Below are positions 8,915-17,671 of a DNA stretch of 64,000 nt, one piece after another. The notes below the pieces were generated by a model. The model was not told the DNA's origin, ran no database searches, and worked only from the letters and a program-made list of their open reading frames with translations. Source of the DNA: Streptomyces asoensis. Its GTDB lineage: Bacteria > Actinomycetota > Actinomycetes > Streptomycetales > Streptomycetaceae. A program made the position numbers and the translations under genes. Where the stretch lies: positions 6,510,001 to 6,574,000 of the forward strand of contig NZ_CP049838.1 in the NCBI RefSeq assembly GCF_013085465.1, given 5' to 3'. Positions within the stretch are counted from its first letter, which is position 1; each line of letters begins with the position of its first letter.

Positions 8915-9906
8915 GAACGCTCCCGATAGTGGTGGTACGCGTGATGCGCCGTGAAGCCCATCCCGGCGTACAGTGCCCGCGCCCCCGCGTTCCTCTCCTC
9001 CACCTGGAGCCAGGCCGCCGACGCCCCCTCCTCCAGCGCCCGCCGGGCGAGCGCGGCCATCACGACGGTGGCCAGCCCCCGCCGCCGCTGCGCCGGATCG
9101 ACCTCGACCGCCGCGAACCCGGCCCACCGCCCGTCCACGACACACCGCCCGATCGCGGCGGGAGCCCCGCCGGAATCCCCGGGCACGGACGCGAACCACA
9201 CCGAGGGTCCGCTCCCCAGCACCTTCAGGGCCACCTCGCTCACCCCCTTGCGCTGATACCGGGCCAGCCACGCCTCGTCGGCCTCCCGGGCCAGGACCAC
9301 CCCCTCAGCCTCCGCCCGGTCGGCGAGGGGCGCCAGTGCCCCGATCCACAGCTCGGCGGTCACCTCACGCTCCCACCCGCGCCGCTCCAGCTCCGCGCAC
9401 AGCAGCTCCTGGGTGCCCTCGGCCCCTGTCGTGGTCTGCACATAGGCGGGCAGCCCGCGCTCGCCGTACCAATGCCGTACGACGTCCAGGGCCTCGTCGA
9501 GAGGGATACCCGGCGCGCCGAGCGGCAGTACCGAGTTGGCGCGGCGCGTGAACCCGGCGGCGGCCCGCAGCTCCCACTCGCCGAGCCGCGCGCTCTCCAG
9601 GGGACGCCAGGCCCGGGAGGCGACCTGCGCGAGCTCCTCGTAGCCGGCGGCCGGACCCCGGCGGCGGGCCGGGGCGGCCGGTACGACCTTCCCGGCGACC
9701 AGCGAGGATGCGTCAATACGGACGCTCTCGCCGCTCTTCCGTGTGATCACCAGCACACCGGCGTCCCATGATGTGAGAACACCGACCGTGTCGGTGAATT
9801 TCCCCCCGGTCGTACCCGCCTCGGTCAAGCATCGTACGGAGACACGTTTACCCACGTCAGCAGTGGTGACGCGGACCTCGAAGCGTCCGGCGGCCGAGAT
9901 TTCCAC
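8911..9906 (-). CDS. GNAT-family N-acetyltransferase
   Basis: A 331-residue protein with a GNAT domain in the last 150 residues. The acetyl-CoA loop reads QRRRGLATVVMAALARRAL and the terminal strand-helix ARALYAGMGF is diagnostic. The N-terminal 60 residues form a small beta domain (RFEVRVTTADVGKRVSVR) seen in actinobacterial two-part GNATs. The start is GTG at 9906. It overlaps the downstream SirB1-like gene. The substrate is unknown; the divergent neighbour is fdxA. Confidence 0.88.
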   Translation of the reverse strand: MEISAAGRFEVRVTTADVGKRVSVRCLTEAGTTGGKFTDTVGVLTSWDAGVLVITRKSGESVRIDASSLVAGKVVPAAPARRRGPAAGYEELAQVASRAWRPLESARLGEWELRAAAGFTRRANSVLPLGAPGIPLDEALDVVRHWYGERGLPAYVQTTTGAEGTQELLCAELERRGWEREVTAELWIGALAPLADRAEAEGVVLAREADEAWLARYQRKGVSEVALKVLGSGPSVWFASVPGDSGGAPAAIGRCVVDGRWAGFAAVEVDPAQRRRGLATVVMAALARRALEEGASAAWLQVEERNAGARALYAGMGFTAHHAYHHYRERS

Positions 9907-10046
9907 AGGTCAGTTCACCCCTCCTGTTCGGATCATGCCCAAGAACGGAGATACTAGAGGCGGGCATCGACGACGCCGCGCTCCCGCGCGCCAGGCGGCG
10001 GAGCCTGAGGAGGCCCGCCAGCGCCCTATCGAGGAGGAACGACAGC

Positions 10047-10367
10047 GTGACCTACGTCATCGCGCAGCCTTGTGTCGACGTCAAGGACAAGGCGTGCATC
10101 GAAGAGTGCCCGGTCGACTGCATCTACGAGGGCCAGCGGTCCTTGTACATCCACCCGGACGAATGCGTCGACTGCGGCGCCTGTGAGCCGGTCTGCCCGG
10201 TCGAGGCGATCTTCTACGAGGACGACACTCCGGAGGAGTGGAAGGACTACTACAAGGCGAACGTCGAGTTCTTCGACGAGCTCGGTTCGCCCGGCGGAGC
10301 AAGCAAGCTGGGTCTGATCGAGCGCGACCACCCCTTCGTCGCCGCGCTGCCGCCGCAGAACCAGTAG
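10047..10367 (+). CDS. fdxA: Seven-iron ferredoxin
   Basis: A 106-residue bacterial ferredoxin with one 3Fe-4S and one 4Fe-4S cluster, an electron carrier for cytochrome P450s and other oxidoreductases. Cluster ligands are visible as C9, C17, C21, C25 and C40, C43, C46, C50 (CVDCGACEPVCP). The spacing with C17 set apart from C9 is typical of 7Fe types. The start is GTG at 10047 with GAGGAGG upstream. It lies just before dapC, the same order as fdxC-dapC in M. tuberculosis as I recall. Confidence 0.97.
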   Translation: MTYVIAQPCVDVKDKACIEECPVDCIYEGQRSLYIHPDECVDCGACEPVCPVEAIFYEDDTPEEWKDYYKANVEFFDELGSPGGASKLGLIERDHPFVAALPPQNQ

Positions 10368-10521
10368 CAGCGGCCCGCACTCTCCCCCAGTTCTCGGCTG
10401 TGCTCGGACCGGGGGGACCCTCATCGCCCCGGTCCCGTACGGCCTGATCACCTCAGATCGCCGTGCGGGGCCGAGGCGTTTGCCGTATGGGGCAGCCGTA
10501 CCAGAAAGTGAGCCAGAAGCC

Positions 10522-11619
10522 GTGTCCGCAGTCTCCGACCGTCTCCCCACCTTCCCCTGGGACAAGCTGGCGCCGTACAAGGCGACGGCCGCGGCCCACC
10601 CGGACGGCATCGTCGACCTCTCCGTCGGCACCCCCGTCGACCCGGTCCCCGAGCTGATCCAGAAGGCCCTGATCGACGCGGCCGACTCACCCGGCTACCC
10701 GACGGTCTGGGGCACCCCCGAGCTGCGCGACGCGATCACCGGCTGGGTGGAGCGGCGGCTCGGCGCCCGCGGTGTGACCCACCGGCACGTGCTGCCGATC
10801 GTCGGCTCCAAGGAACTGGTCGCCTGGCTCCCCACCCAGCTGGGCCTCGGCCCCGGCGACCGGGTCGCCTACCCGCGCCTGGCCTACCCGACCTACGAGG
10901 TCGGCGCCCGCCTGGCCCGCGCCGGGTACGAGGTCTACGACGACCCCACGGAGCTGGACCCGGAGGGGCTGAAGCTGCTCTGGCTCAACTCGCCGTCCAA
11001 CCCCACGGGCAAGGTGCTCTCCAAGGACGAGCTGACCCGGATCGTGGCCTGGGCCCGTGAGCACGGCGTGCTGATCTTCTCCGACGAGTGCTACCTGGAG
11101 CTGGGCTGGGAGGCCGACCCGGTCTCGGTCCTGCACCCGGACGTCAACGGCGGCTCGTACGAGGGCATCGTCTCGGTCCACTCGCTGTCCAAGCGCTCCA
11201 ACCTGGCGGGCTACCGGGCGGCCTTCCTGGCGGGCGACCCGGCCGTCCTGGCCCCGCTCCTGGAGATCCGCAAGCACGGCGGCATGATGACGTCGGCGAC
11301 CACGCAGGCGGCAGCCGTGGCGGCCCTCGGTGACGACGCCCACGTCCGTGAGCAGCGCGAACGCTACGCGGCCCGCCGCACCGCGCTGCGCGAGGCACTG
11401 CTCTCCCACGGCTTCCGCATCGAACACAGCGAGGCCAGCCTCTACCTCTGGGCCACCCGGGAGGAGTCCTGCTGGACCACCGTCGCCCACCTGGCGGACC
11501 TGGGCATCCTGGTGGCCCCCGGCGACTTCTACGGCGAGGCGGGCGAGAACTTCGTACGCGTGGCCCTGACGGCGACGGACGAGCGGATCGCCGCGGCGGT
11601 CGCGAGGCTCGCCCGCTAG
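10522..11619 (+). CDS. dapC: Succinyldiaminopimelate transaminase (DapC)
   Basis: A 365-residue PLP-dependent class I/II aminotransferase in lysine and meso-diaminopimelate synthesis. It has NSPSNPTG at 156-163 and the PLP lysine in SLSKRSN (Lys224). I prefer GTG 10522 (MSAVSDRLPTFPWDKL) over the upstream ATG at 10480 because conserved sequence begins there. dapE is about 2 kb away on the same strand, supporting the pathway assignment. Related enzymes can also transaminate prephenate, so the second activity is possible. A strong hairpin follows. Confidence 0.93.
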   Translation: MSAVSDRLPTFPWDKLAPYKATAAAHPDGIVDLSVGTPVDPVPELIQKALIDAADSPGYPTVWGTPELRDAITGWVERRLGARGVTHRHVLPIVGSKELVAWLPTQLGLGPGDRVAYPRLAYPTYEVGARLARAGYEVYDDPTELDPEGLKLLWLNSPSNPTGKVLSKDELTRIVAWAREHGVLIFSDECYLELGWEADPVSVLHPDVNGGSYEGIVSVHSLSKRSNLAGYRAAFLAGDPAVLAPLLEIRKHGGMMTSATTQAAAVAALGDDAHVREQRERYAARRTALREALLSHGFRIEHSEASLYLWATREESCWTTVAHLADLGILVAPGDFYGEAGENFVRVALTATDERIAAAVARLAR

Positions 11620-11664
11620 ACCAGTTCCTGCCCGTCCCGCCCGTCCTGCTCGCCGTAACGACGA

Positions 11665-11696
11665 GACGGGGTCCAGGGAACACCCTGGACCCCGTC
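11665..11696. terminator. Bidirectional terminator, 14-bp perfect stem
   Basis: The arms 11665-11678 and 11683-11696 pair perfectly around a 4-base loop (AACA). It lies between the convergent dapC (ends 11619) and the small secreted-protein gene (ends 11719), so it can serve both. Confidence 0.85.
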
Positions 11697-11718
11697 ACCG
11701 GCTCGAGGGCCGCAGGCG

Positions 11719-12168
11719 TCAGCCGAGCGGCAGACTCTTCACCGGCAGGGTCTCGGCGCCGGGCAGCCCGCCCTTGGCGAGCGAGTCCGTCGGCAGTCCG
11801 CCCTTGGTGGCGGTCGACGCGGTGTCCCCGAGGAGGCCCCCGGCGGAGCCCGCCGCCTCACCGGCCGTCTTCTGCGCCGCGGGCGCCGCCTTCTTCACGG
11901 CCTTGCCACCGGTCTTGCCCGCGGCCGGCACCGTCTGCTTGACGGCCTTGCCACCGGTCTCACCCGCGAGTCCGGTGACGTTCTGCGCCGCGCCGTCGAC
12001 CGTGTTGCCGACGCTCGCCGCGTCCAGGGCGGTCAGTCCGCCGAGGTTCGGAGCGGCGGGAAGGCTGGGGGCCGCACTGGCGGAGCCGGCCGCACCGACC
12101 CCGGCGGCCGCTCCCGCAGCGACAAGCAGCGCGGCACGGGCGATCCGGCGGGTCAGGGGGAGGGACAT
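11719..12168 (-). CDS. Small secreted Ala/Gly-rich protein
   Basis: A 149-residue protein with a clear Sec signal peptide (MSLPLTRRIARAALLVAAGA, then AGSASAAP, likely cleaved after ASA). The mature part is rich in Ala, Gly, Lys and Pro with three imperfect repeats of a GETGGKAVKQTVPAA-like unit. The ATG at 12168 has AAGGAG 6-8 bases upstream. No enzyme motif is visible. Such proteins are common in Streptomyces and are sometimes automatically named ATP-binding protein, which the sequence does not support. Confidence 0.75.
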   Translation of the reverse strand: MSLPLTRRIARAALLVAAGAAAGVGAAGSASAAPSLPAAPNLGGLTALDAASVGNTVDGAAQNVTGLAGETGGKAVKQTVPAAGKTGGKAVKKAAPAAQKTAGEAAGSAGGLLGDTASTATKGGLPTDSLAKGGLPGAETLPVKSLPLG

Positions 12169-12480
12169 GATGCTCCTTCGACGGGAGAGAACAAGGACTG
12201 TCTGTGACTGCTGTGACTGTCTGTCTGTCCGGGCCCGGACGCAGTGACTACCGCTCGAAGCCCACGAAGGTTGCGCACGGCCAACGTAAAGAGTTGGCAA
12301 TGCGTCGCATTATCGCCTGCGGATAAAGACGGGCAAAAACCGCCCGATGTGAAAGTCCGGCAAACCCCTGAAGCCCTTTGTCCGCAAGGGATTCGTCGCA
12401 TACGGGGGTGACGGCACGAAAACCTGAGCACCCGGCCGCCCGAGCGGTCCGTACGTGACCCGACCGAGTGAAGACCCGTA
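12169..12480. other. Intergenic region upstream of the secreted-protein gene
   Basis: This stretch holds the 5' region of the secreted-protein gene on the minus strand. It contains a CTGT/GACT microsatellite at about 12194-12232, two small hairpins (CGGGC/GCCCG around 12330 and CCCTT/AAGGG around 12375) and a relatively AT-rich patch at 12285-12325 that probably holds the promoter. No coding sequence and no known riboswitch consensus was recognised. Confidence 0.5.
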
Positions 12481-13485
12481 CTACTGCGCGGTGACGATCC
12501 GTACGCTGCCGGTACCGCCGCCCGCCCCCGTGGACCCGGCGGCCTCCGTGCTGGTCGAGCCGGTCGTCCGCCACCGGCTGTCGGTGTTCCCGGAGACCCA
12601 CTCCCGGCCCGCGTACGAGACCCGCTCGATGCGCAGCGCCGAGGCGTTGGCCACCGCCCAGTGCGCCAGCTGCCAGCCGCGCTCGCCGACACTGCGCCCA
12701 CCGGCGGTGGTGTCCTCGGTCACGGGCAGCGTCACGGTCCGCCCACCGCTCTCGGCGGCCGGCGCGTCCGGGTCCGCCGAGGGAGTGGACGAGGCGTCCT
12801 GCGCCCCGACCTCCGCGCCCGCCTGCTGGAGCGCGTCCCGCCCGAAGTCCCGGACCAGCGCCGCCCGCACCGCGTCCGGGCCCGTGGTCGTCGTCGTGGC
12901 GGCCGAGCGGCCGCTGCACGTCAGCGTGGCCGCCGCCGTCCCGGTCAGCGCGGCGGCGAGCACCGTGGCGTCCGGCTCGTGTTTGGCGTACGCCTCCGGA
13001 TAGCCGCTGCGCTGCACGCGCTGCGCTGCGACGGTGAGCGGGAGTTCGGTGTAGTCGCGGACCTTGGCGAGGTGCTCGTAGAAGATGTTCGCCGCGTACG
13101 CCGGGTCCGTGACCTGCTTCTCGGTGCCCCAGCCCTGCGAGGGCCGCTGCTGGAACAGGCCGAGCGAATCCCGGTCGCCGTGGGTGAGGTTGCGCAGCCC
13201 CGACTCCTGGAGGGCGGTCGCGAGCGCGATCGCCACGGCCCGCTCGGGCATGGCCCGGTTGGTGCCGACGGCGGTGATCGTGGCCGCGTTCACCGCCTGC
13301 TCCGGCGTGAACTCGTACGTCGCCCCGTTCGCGCCGCCGGAGGCGACCCGGCAGCCCGGATCGTCCGTGCCGCCGGTGACGTACTGCACCACGACATAAC
13401 CCGCGACGGCGGACAGGACCACGCAGGCCGCCCCGAAACGGAGGAGGCGGCCGCGGCGCTTGGGGGAGGGGGACGGCTCTGGCAC
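12481..13485 (-). CDS. Membrane-anchored lysozyme/transglycosylase-fold protein
   Basis: A 334-residue protein starting at GTG 13485 (MPEPSPSPKRRGRLL). One N-terminal membrane anchor spans residues 13-35 (LLRFGAACVVLSAVAGYVVV). The extracytoplasmic part has a lysozyme-like core: AIALATALQESGLRNL with a candidate catalytic Glu, then GDRDSLGLFQQRPSQGWG, which resembles transglycosylase (SLT/goose lysozyme-like) folds. The tail is Thr/Ser/Gly rich. This family is often labelled heavy metal transporter in databases, which the sequence does not support. It is divergent from dapE. A cell-wall hydrolytic role is inferred. Confidence 0.65.
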   Translation of the reverse strand: MPEPSPSPKRRGRLLRFGAACVVLSAVAGYVVVQYVTGGTDDPGCRVASGGANGATYEFTPEQAVNAATITAVGTNRAMPERAVAIALATALQESGLRNLTHGDRDSLGLFQQRPSQGWGTEKQVTDPAYAANIFYEHLAKVRDYTELPLTVAAQRVQRSGYPEAYAKHEPDATVLAAALTGTAAATLTCSGRSAATTTTTGPDAVRAALVRDFGRDALQQAGAEVGAQDASSTPSADPDAPAAESGGRTVTLPVTEDTTAGGRSVGERGWQLAHWAVANASALRIERVSYAGREWVSGNTDSRWRTTGSTSTEAAGSTGAGGGTGSVRIVTAQ

Positions 13486-13579
13486 GCGTACAAGGTACTG
13501 GACAGTACTGAGGAGCAGGAGGCCCGTGCGCTCAGCGCGGAAAACCAGGACGCCCAGCTGGCGCGTTAGGGTCGACGGC

Positions 13580-14659
13580 ATGGCCGACACCCCGCTTGAC
13601 CTCACTCTGGACGCCGCCGCACTCACCGCGCGGCTCGTCGACTTCCGTTCGGAGAGCGGCACCGAGAAGCCGCTCGCGGACGCGATCGAGGCCGTCCTGC
13701 GCGCGCTGCCCCACCTGACGGTGGACCGCTACGGCAACAACGTGATCGCCCGCACGAACCTGGGCCGCGCGGAGCGCGTGGTCCTCGCCGGCCACATCGA
13801 CACGGTCCCGATCGCCGACAACGTCCCCTCGCGGCTCGACGAGGACGGGGTCCTGTGGGGCTGCGGCACCTGTGACATGAAGTCCGGGGTGGCGGTCCAG
13901 CTGCGCATCGCGGCGACGGTCCCGGCCCCCAACCGCGACCTGACCTTCGTCTTCTACGACAACGAGGAGGTCGCCGCCGACCTCAACGGCCTCAGGCACG
14001 TCGCCGAGCACCGTCCGGAGTGGCTGGCGGGCGACTTCGCGGTGCTGCTGGAGCCCTCCGACGGCCAGGTGGAGGGCGGCTGCCAGGGCACCCTGCGGGT
14101 CCTGCTGAAGACGAAGGGCGAGCGGTCCCACTCGGCGCGCAGCTGGATGGGCTCCAACGCCATCCACGCGGCGGCCCCGATCCTGGCCCGCCTGGCCTCC
14201 TACGAGCCGCGCTACCCGGTCATCGACGGCCTGGAGTACCGCGAGGGACTCAACGCGGTCGGCATCACGGGCGGGGTGGCCGGCAACGTCATCCCCGACG
14301 AGTGCGTCGTCACCGTCAACTTCCGCTACGCGCCGGACCGGAGCGAGGCGGAGGCCGTCGCCCACGTCCGCGAGGTCTTCGCCGACTGCGGGGTGGCGGA
14401 GTTCGTGGTCGACGACCACAGCCCGGCCGCCCTCCCCGGCCTCTCCCACCCGGCCGCGGCGGCCTTCATCAAGGCGGTCGGCGGCACCCCGATGCCCAAG
14501 TACGGCTGGACGGACGTGAGTCGCTTCTCCTCGCTGGGCGTCCCCGCGGTCAACTACGGCCCCGGCAACCCGCACTTGGCGCACAAGCGGGACGAACGCG
14601 TGGAGACGGCCAAGATCCTGGCGGGCGAGGAGCGGCTGAGGGCCTGGCTCACCGCCTGA
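13580..14659 (+). CDS. dapE: Succinyl-diaminopimelate desuccinylase
   Basis: A 359-residue M20-family zinc peptidase that removes succinate from N-succinyl-L,L-diaminopimelate. Expected ligands are seen: His72 in AGHIDTVP, Asp99 in CGTCDMKSG, the catalytic/ligand pair Glu129-Glu130 in YDNEEV, a Glu in LLEPSDG, and the C-terminal His in GNPHLAHKRDE. The ATG 13580 is preferred over upstream in-frame starts, which would overlap the divergent gene. It works with dapC. Actinobacterial DapE proteins of this length and motif set are well known. Confidence 0.95.
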   Translation: MADTPLDLTLDAAALTARLVDFRSESGTEKPLADAIEAVLRALPHLTVDRYGNNVIARTNLGRAERVVLAGHIDTVPIADNVPSRLDEDGVLWGCGTCDMKSGVAVQLRIAATVPAPNRDLTFVFYDNEEVAADLNGLRHVAEHRPEWLAGDFAVLLEPSDGQVEGGCQGTLRVLLKTKGERSHSARSWMGSNAIHAAAPILARLASYEPRYPVIDGLEYREGLNAVGITGGVAGNVIPDECVVTVNFRYAPDRSEAEAVAHVREVFADCGVAEFVVDDHSPAALPGLSHPAAAAFIKAVGGTPMPKYGWTDVSRFSSLGVPAVNYGPGNPHLAHKRDERVETAKILAGEERLRAWLTA

Positions 14660-14768
14660 GGGACGTTCGGCGCGTGGGCGCTCCAGGGCGGACACGCCGA
14701 CGTCCCCCGTCCGTAACCCGCGTAGATCTACGCTGAGGTGGAACAAAGGCAAGCGGAGGGAGCTCACC

Positions 14769-15527
14769 ATGGCTACAGGGAACCCCGAGGGCAAGAAGCA
14801 GCCACCGGACGAACAGCGCCTGGGACCGGTCCTCCGGAGGCGGGATCAGGTGCAGTCGAGCACCACGGACCAGCGGCTGCTGGACGAACGGGCCCCCTCC
14901 GACTGGGTGCACACGGACCCCTGGCGGGTCCTGCGGATCCAGTCGGAGTTCATCGAGGGCTTCGGCACCCTCGCCGAACTCCCTCCGGCGATCAGCGTGT
15001 TCGGTTCCGCCCGCACCCCCGTGGGCTCCCCGGAGTACGAGGCGGGCGTACGGCTCGGCAGCGCCCTCGTCGACGCCGGGTGGGCCGTGATCACCGGCGG
15101 TGGCCCGGGCGCGATGGAGGCGGCCAACAAGGGGGCGTCCGAAGCGGGCGGCATCTCGGTGGGCCTGGGCATCGAGCTGCCCTTCGAGCAGGGCCTCAAC
15201 CCGTACGTCGACATCGGCCTGAACTTCCGTTACTTCTTCGTGCGGAAGATGATGTTCGTGAAGTACGCGCAGGGCTTCGTGGTCCTGCCCGGCGGCCTCG
15301 GCACCCTGGACGAACTCTTCGAGGCCCTCACCCTCGTCCAGACCCAGAAGGTCACCCGCTTCCCGATCGTCCTCTTCGGCACGGAGTACTGGGGCGGCCT
15401 GATCGACTGGCTGCGGAACACCCTGATCGCCCAGGGCAAGGCCGCCGAGAAGGACCTCCTCCTCTTCCACGTCACGGACGACGTGGAAGAGGCGGTGGCA
15501 TTGGTGTCGAAGGAGGCGGGCCGCTAG
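14769..15527 (+). CDS. TIGR00730 Rossmann-fold (LOG family) protein
   Basis: A 252-residue protein of the LOG/YvdD family, many members of which are cytokinin-type nucleoside-5'-monophosphate phosphoribohydrolases. The nucleotide-binding GGGPGAMEAANKGA and the hallmark PGGLGTLDELFE (PGGxGTxxE) are present. The first 60 residues are an extension rich in charged residues. The start is ATG 14769. The M. tuberculosis counterpart (Rv1205 as I recall) lies in the same gene order. The substrate in bacteria is likely AMP or a related nucleotide. Confidence 0.9.
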   Translation: MATGNPEGKKQPPDEQRLGPVLRRRDQVQSSTTDQRLLDERAPSDWVHTDPWRVLRIQSEFIEGFGTLAELPPAISVFGSARTPVGSPEYEAGVRLGSALVDAGWAVITGGGPGAMEAANKGASEAGGISVGLGIELPFEQGLNPYVDIGLNFRYFFVRKMMFVKYAQGFVVLPGGLGTLDELFEALTLVQTQKVTRFPIVLFGTEYWGGLIDWLRNTLIAQGKAAEKDLLLFHVTDDVEEAVALVSKEAGR

Positions 15528-15571
15528 CCGCGGATGAGTGAAGGGGGCTCGTTCTCCAGCGCCGGGAGCGT

Positions 15572-15655
15572 GTATTTCAGCCCGTCCGGCGTTTGAGGAC
15601 GAGGCCCCTTCAGGGCCGATCGGGTGTCCAGGGGGCGGAGCCCCCTGGTACGGCA
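15572..15655. repeat. Streptomyces dispersed intergenic repeat with hairpins
   Basis: The sequence CAGCCCGTCCGGCGTTTGAG at about 15579 is an element I recognise as recurring between convergent Streptomyces genes. It carries two hairpins, GGCCC/GGGCC near 15603-15616 and a 9-bp perfect stem at 15628-15636/15640-15648 (CCAGGGGGC/GCCCCCTGG). It lies between the convergent LOG-family and folP2-like genes and probably ends transcription from both sides. Confidence 0.7.
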
Positions 15656-15663
15656 CATGCGGC

Positions 15664-16524
15664 CTACGCGAGCCCTCGGCGGGCCACCGCCGGCGCCCGG
15701 TACCCGGCGATCGACGCCACCATGTCCAGCACCTGCCGGGTCTCCGCCACCTCGTGCACCCGATACACCTGCGCCCCCAGCCACGCCGACACGGCGGTCG
15801 TCGCCAGCGTCCCCACCACCCGCTCCTTCACCGGCCGGTCCAGCGTCTCCCCCACGAAGTCCTTGTTGGACAGAGACACCAGCACCGGCCACCCCGTCTC
15901 CACCATCTCCCCGAGCCGCCGGGTCGCCTCCAGGCTGTGCCGGGTGTTCTTCCCGAAGTCGTGCCCCGGATCGATCATGATCGACTCCCTCGGCACGCCC
16001 AGTTCCGCCGCCCGCTCCGCCAGCCCCACGGTCACCCGCAGAATGTCGGCCATGACGTCGTCGTACGTCACCCGGTGCGGACGGGTCCGCGGCTCGGCGC
16101 CCCCCGCGTGCGTGCACACCAGCCCCGCCCCGTACCGCGCTGCGACCTCCGCCAGCCGCGGATCGACGCCGCCCCAGGCGTCGTTGAGGACATCGGCCCC
16201 CGCCTCGCAGACCGCCTCGCCGACCTCCGCCCGCCAGGTGTCCACGCTGATGATCACGTCCGGGAAGCGTCGCCGCACCTCGGCCACGAAGCCGACGGTC
16301 CGCCGGGCCTCCTCCTGCGCGGTGACCTCTTCGCCGGGCCCGGCCTTGACGCCACCGATGTCGATGATGGCCGCGCCCTCTGCCACCGCCTGCTCCACGC
16401 GCGCGAGGGCAGGCTCGTCGCGAAAGGTCGCCCCCTGGTCGTAGAAGGAGTCGGGGGTCCGGTTCACGATCGCCATGATCACCGGCTCGTGCGCGCCGAA
16501 TTCACGCCTGCCCAGCCTGAGCAT
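15664..16524 (-). CDS. folP2: Dihydropteroate synthase paralogue, FolP2 type
   Basis: A 286-residue TIM-barrel protein of the dihydropteroate synthase family. The first signature is intact (IMAIVNRTPDSFYD, residues 16-29). The second pterin/phosphate loop, normally GGESTRPG, reads GGVKAGPG (57-64), so the Ser-Thr-Arg of true DHPS is replaced. I recall the same substitution in mycobacterial FolP2 (Rv1207), reported to lack DHPS activity. The later SLSNKDF loop also matches FolP2. It probably is not the sulfonamide target. The neighbours DivIVA-like and tagI are the same as in mycobacteria. Confidence 0.88.
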   Translation of the reverse strand: MLRLGRREFGAHEPVIMAIVNRTPDSFYDQGATFRDEPALARVEQAVAEGAAIIDIGGVKAGPGEEVTAQEEARRTVGFVAEVRRRFPDVIISVDTWRAEVGEAVCEAGADVLNDAWGGVDPRLAEVAARYGAGLVCTHAGGAEPRTRPHRVTYDDVMADILRVTVGLAERAAELGVPRESIMIDPGHDFGKNTRHSLEATRRLGEMVETGWPVLVSLSNKDFVGETLDRPVKERVVGTLATTAVSAWLGAQVYRVHEVAETRQVLDMVASIAGYRAPAVARRGLA

Positions 16525-16648
16525 CCCCTGTGACCTCTCCTAGTACGTCCTGCACATCCACCGCCTGCGACCCTAACCGTCGGACCCGCATGGCACGATC
16601 GGACCCAAGCACATCCACTCCGAGCACTCCGAGCGTGGGGACCCACCG

Positions 16649-17011
16649 ATGGTTATGTTCTTGTTCCTGGTCATCGCGCTCGCCGTCGTGGTCGCCGCGG
16701 TGACACTCGCCGTGGTGGGCGGCGGCGAGGGCACCGGCCCGCTGCCGGAGGTCGCCCCCGAGCGACTGCACGACCCGCTGCCCCCGGACCGCCCGGTCGA
16801 CCGCTCCGACATCGACCACCTCCGCTTCCCGCTGGCCGTCCGCGGCTACCGCATGGCCGACGTGGACGACGCCCTCAACCGCGTCGCCGCCGAACTCGCC
16901 GAGCGCGACGCCCGCATCGCCGACCTGGAGTCCGCGCTGGCCGGCGCCAGGACCCCGGCCGACGGCGGTCACGTCTCCATGGAGAAGCCGGCCCCGGAGG
17001 ACCAGCAGTGA
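16649..17011 (+). CDS. Membrane-anchored DivIVA-domain protein
   Basis: A 120-residue protein with an N-terminal membrane helix (FLFLVIALAVVVAAVTLAVV), a short linker and a DivIVA-like segment (FPLAVRGYRMADVDDALNRV) running into a short coiled coil to about residue 103. DivIVA domains sit at curved membranes and growth poles, so a role near sites of cell-wall growth is plausible. The ATG 16649 is used; ATG 16655 would shorten it by two residues. Its stop overlaps the tagI start by four bases (GTGA). Confidence 0.85.
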   Translation: MVMFLFLVIALAVVVAAVTLAVVGGGEGTGPLPEVAPERLHDPLPPDRPVDRSDIDHLRFPLAVRGYRMADVDDALNRVAAELAERDARIADLESALAGARTPADGGHVSMEKPAPEDQQ

Positions 17012-17607
17012 GCGACGGGAGTGTCCTCGCGGGCTTGGACGGCGCGCTGCGCTGCCCCTGGGCCCTGTCCACGCCGGACTACGTGACCTACCACGACGAG
17101 GAGTGGGGCCGCCCGGTCCACGGCGACGACGCGCTGTTCGAACGCCTCAGCCTGGAGGCCTTCCAGTCCGGCCTGTCCTGGATCACGATCCTGCGCCGCC
17201 GCCCCGGCTTCCGCACCGCCTTCTCCGACTTCAAGATCGCCTCGGTCGCCGTCTTCACCGACGAGGACCGCGCACGCCTGCTCGCCGACCCGGGCATCAT
17301 CCGCAACCGCGCCAAGGTCGACGCCACCCTCGCCAACGCGCGCGTGCTGGCCGACTGGGCGCCGGGTGACCTGGACGAGCTGATCTGGTCGCACGCTCCC
17401 GACCCGGCCGGTCGGCCGGTCCCGAAGACCCTGGCCGACGTGCCGGCGGTGACGGAGGAGTCGACGGCCCTGTCGAAGGCCCTGAAGAAGCGGGGCCTGC
17501 GCTTCGTGGGCCCGACGACGGCATACGCGCTGATGCAGGCGTGCGGCCTGGTGGACGACCACCTGGAAGCCTGCGTGAGCCGTCTCGGCACGTCCGGGGA
17601 CGCCTGA
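17008..17607 (+). CDS. tagI: DNA-3-methyladenine glycosylase I
   Basis: A 199-residue helix-hairpin-helix glycosylase that excises 3-methyladenine in base excision repair. The N-terminal RCPWALSTPDYVTYHDEEWG block is the family signature and supplies a zinc Cys and His. The substrate pocket residues lie in LSWITILRRRPGFR. The C-terminal zinc ligands are in QACGLVDDHLEAC. It starts with GTG 17008 inside the stop of the DivIVA-like gene. A GC-rich hairpin at 17634-17663 ends the unit. Confidence 0.95.
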   Translation: MSDGSVLAGLDGALRCPWALSTPDYVTYHDEEWGRPVHGDDALFERLSLEAFQSGLSWITILRRRPGFRTAFSDFKIASVAVFTDEDRARLLADPGIIRNRAKVDATLANARVLADWAPGDLDELIWSHAPDPAGRPVPKTLADVPAVTEESTALSKALKKRGLRFVGPTTAYALMQACGLVDDHLEACVSRLGTSGDA

Positions 17608-17633
17608 GGGCGAGGCTCATCGGGGGGCGAAGC

Positions 17634-17663
17634 CGGGGTCCCGGGGCGGCGGCCCCGGCCCCG
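17634..17663. terminator. GC-rich hairpin between convergent tagI and enoyl-CoA hydratase genes
   Basis: A 7-bp core stem (17641-17647 with 17652-17658) is extended by an outer CGGGG/CCCCG pairing (17634-17638 with 17659-17663) across a two-base bulge. No T-run follows. It is well placed to stop transcription from both sides. Confidence 0.55.
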
Positions 17664-17671
17664 ACCGGCGG

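Noticed and set aside
12194..12232. Microsatellite (CTGT/GACT) as a phase-variable switch for the secreted protein gene
   Set aside because: It lies upstream of the ribosome site and is irregular, with too few perfect units to suggest slippage control.
12481..13485. Heavy metal transporter label for the lysozyme-fold protein
   Set aside because: There is one membrane anchor and no metal-binding or transport motif; the core looks like a transglycosylase.
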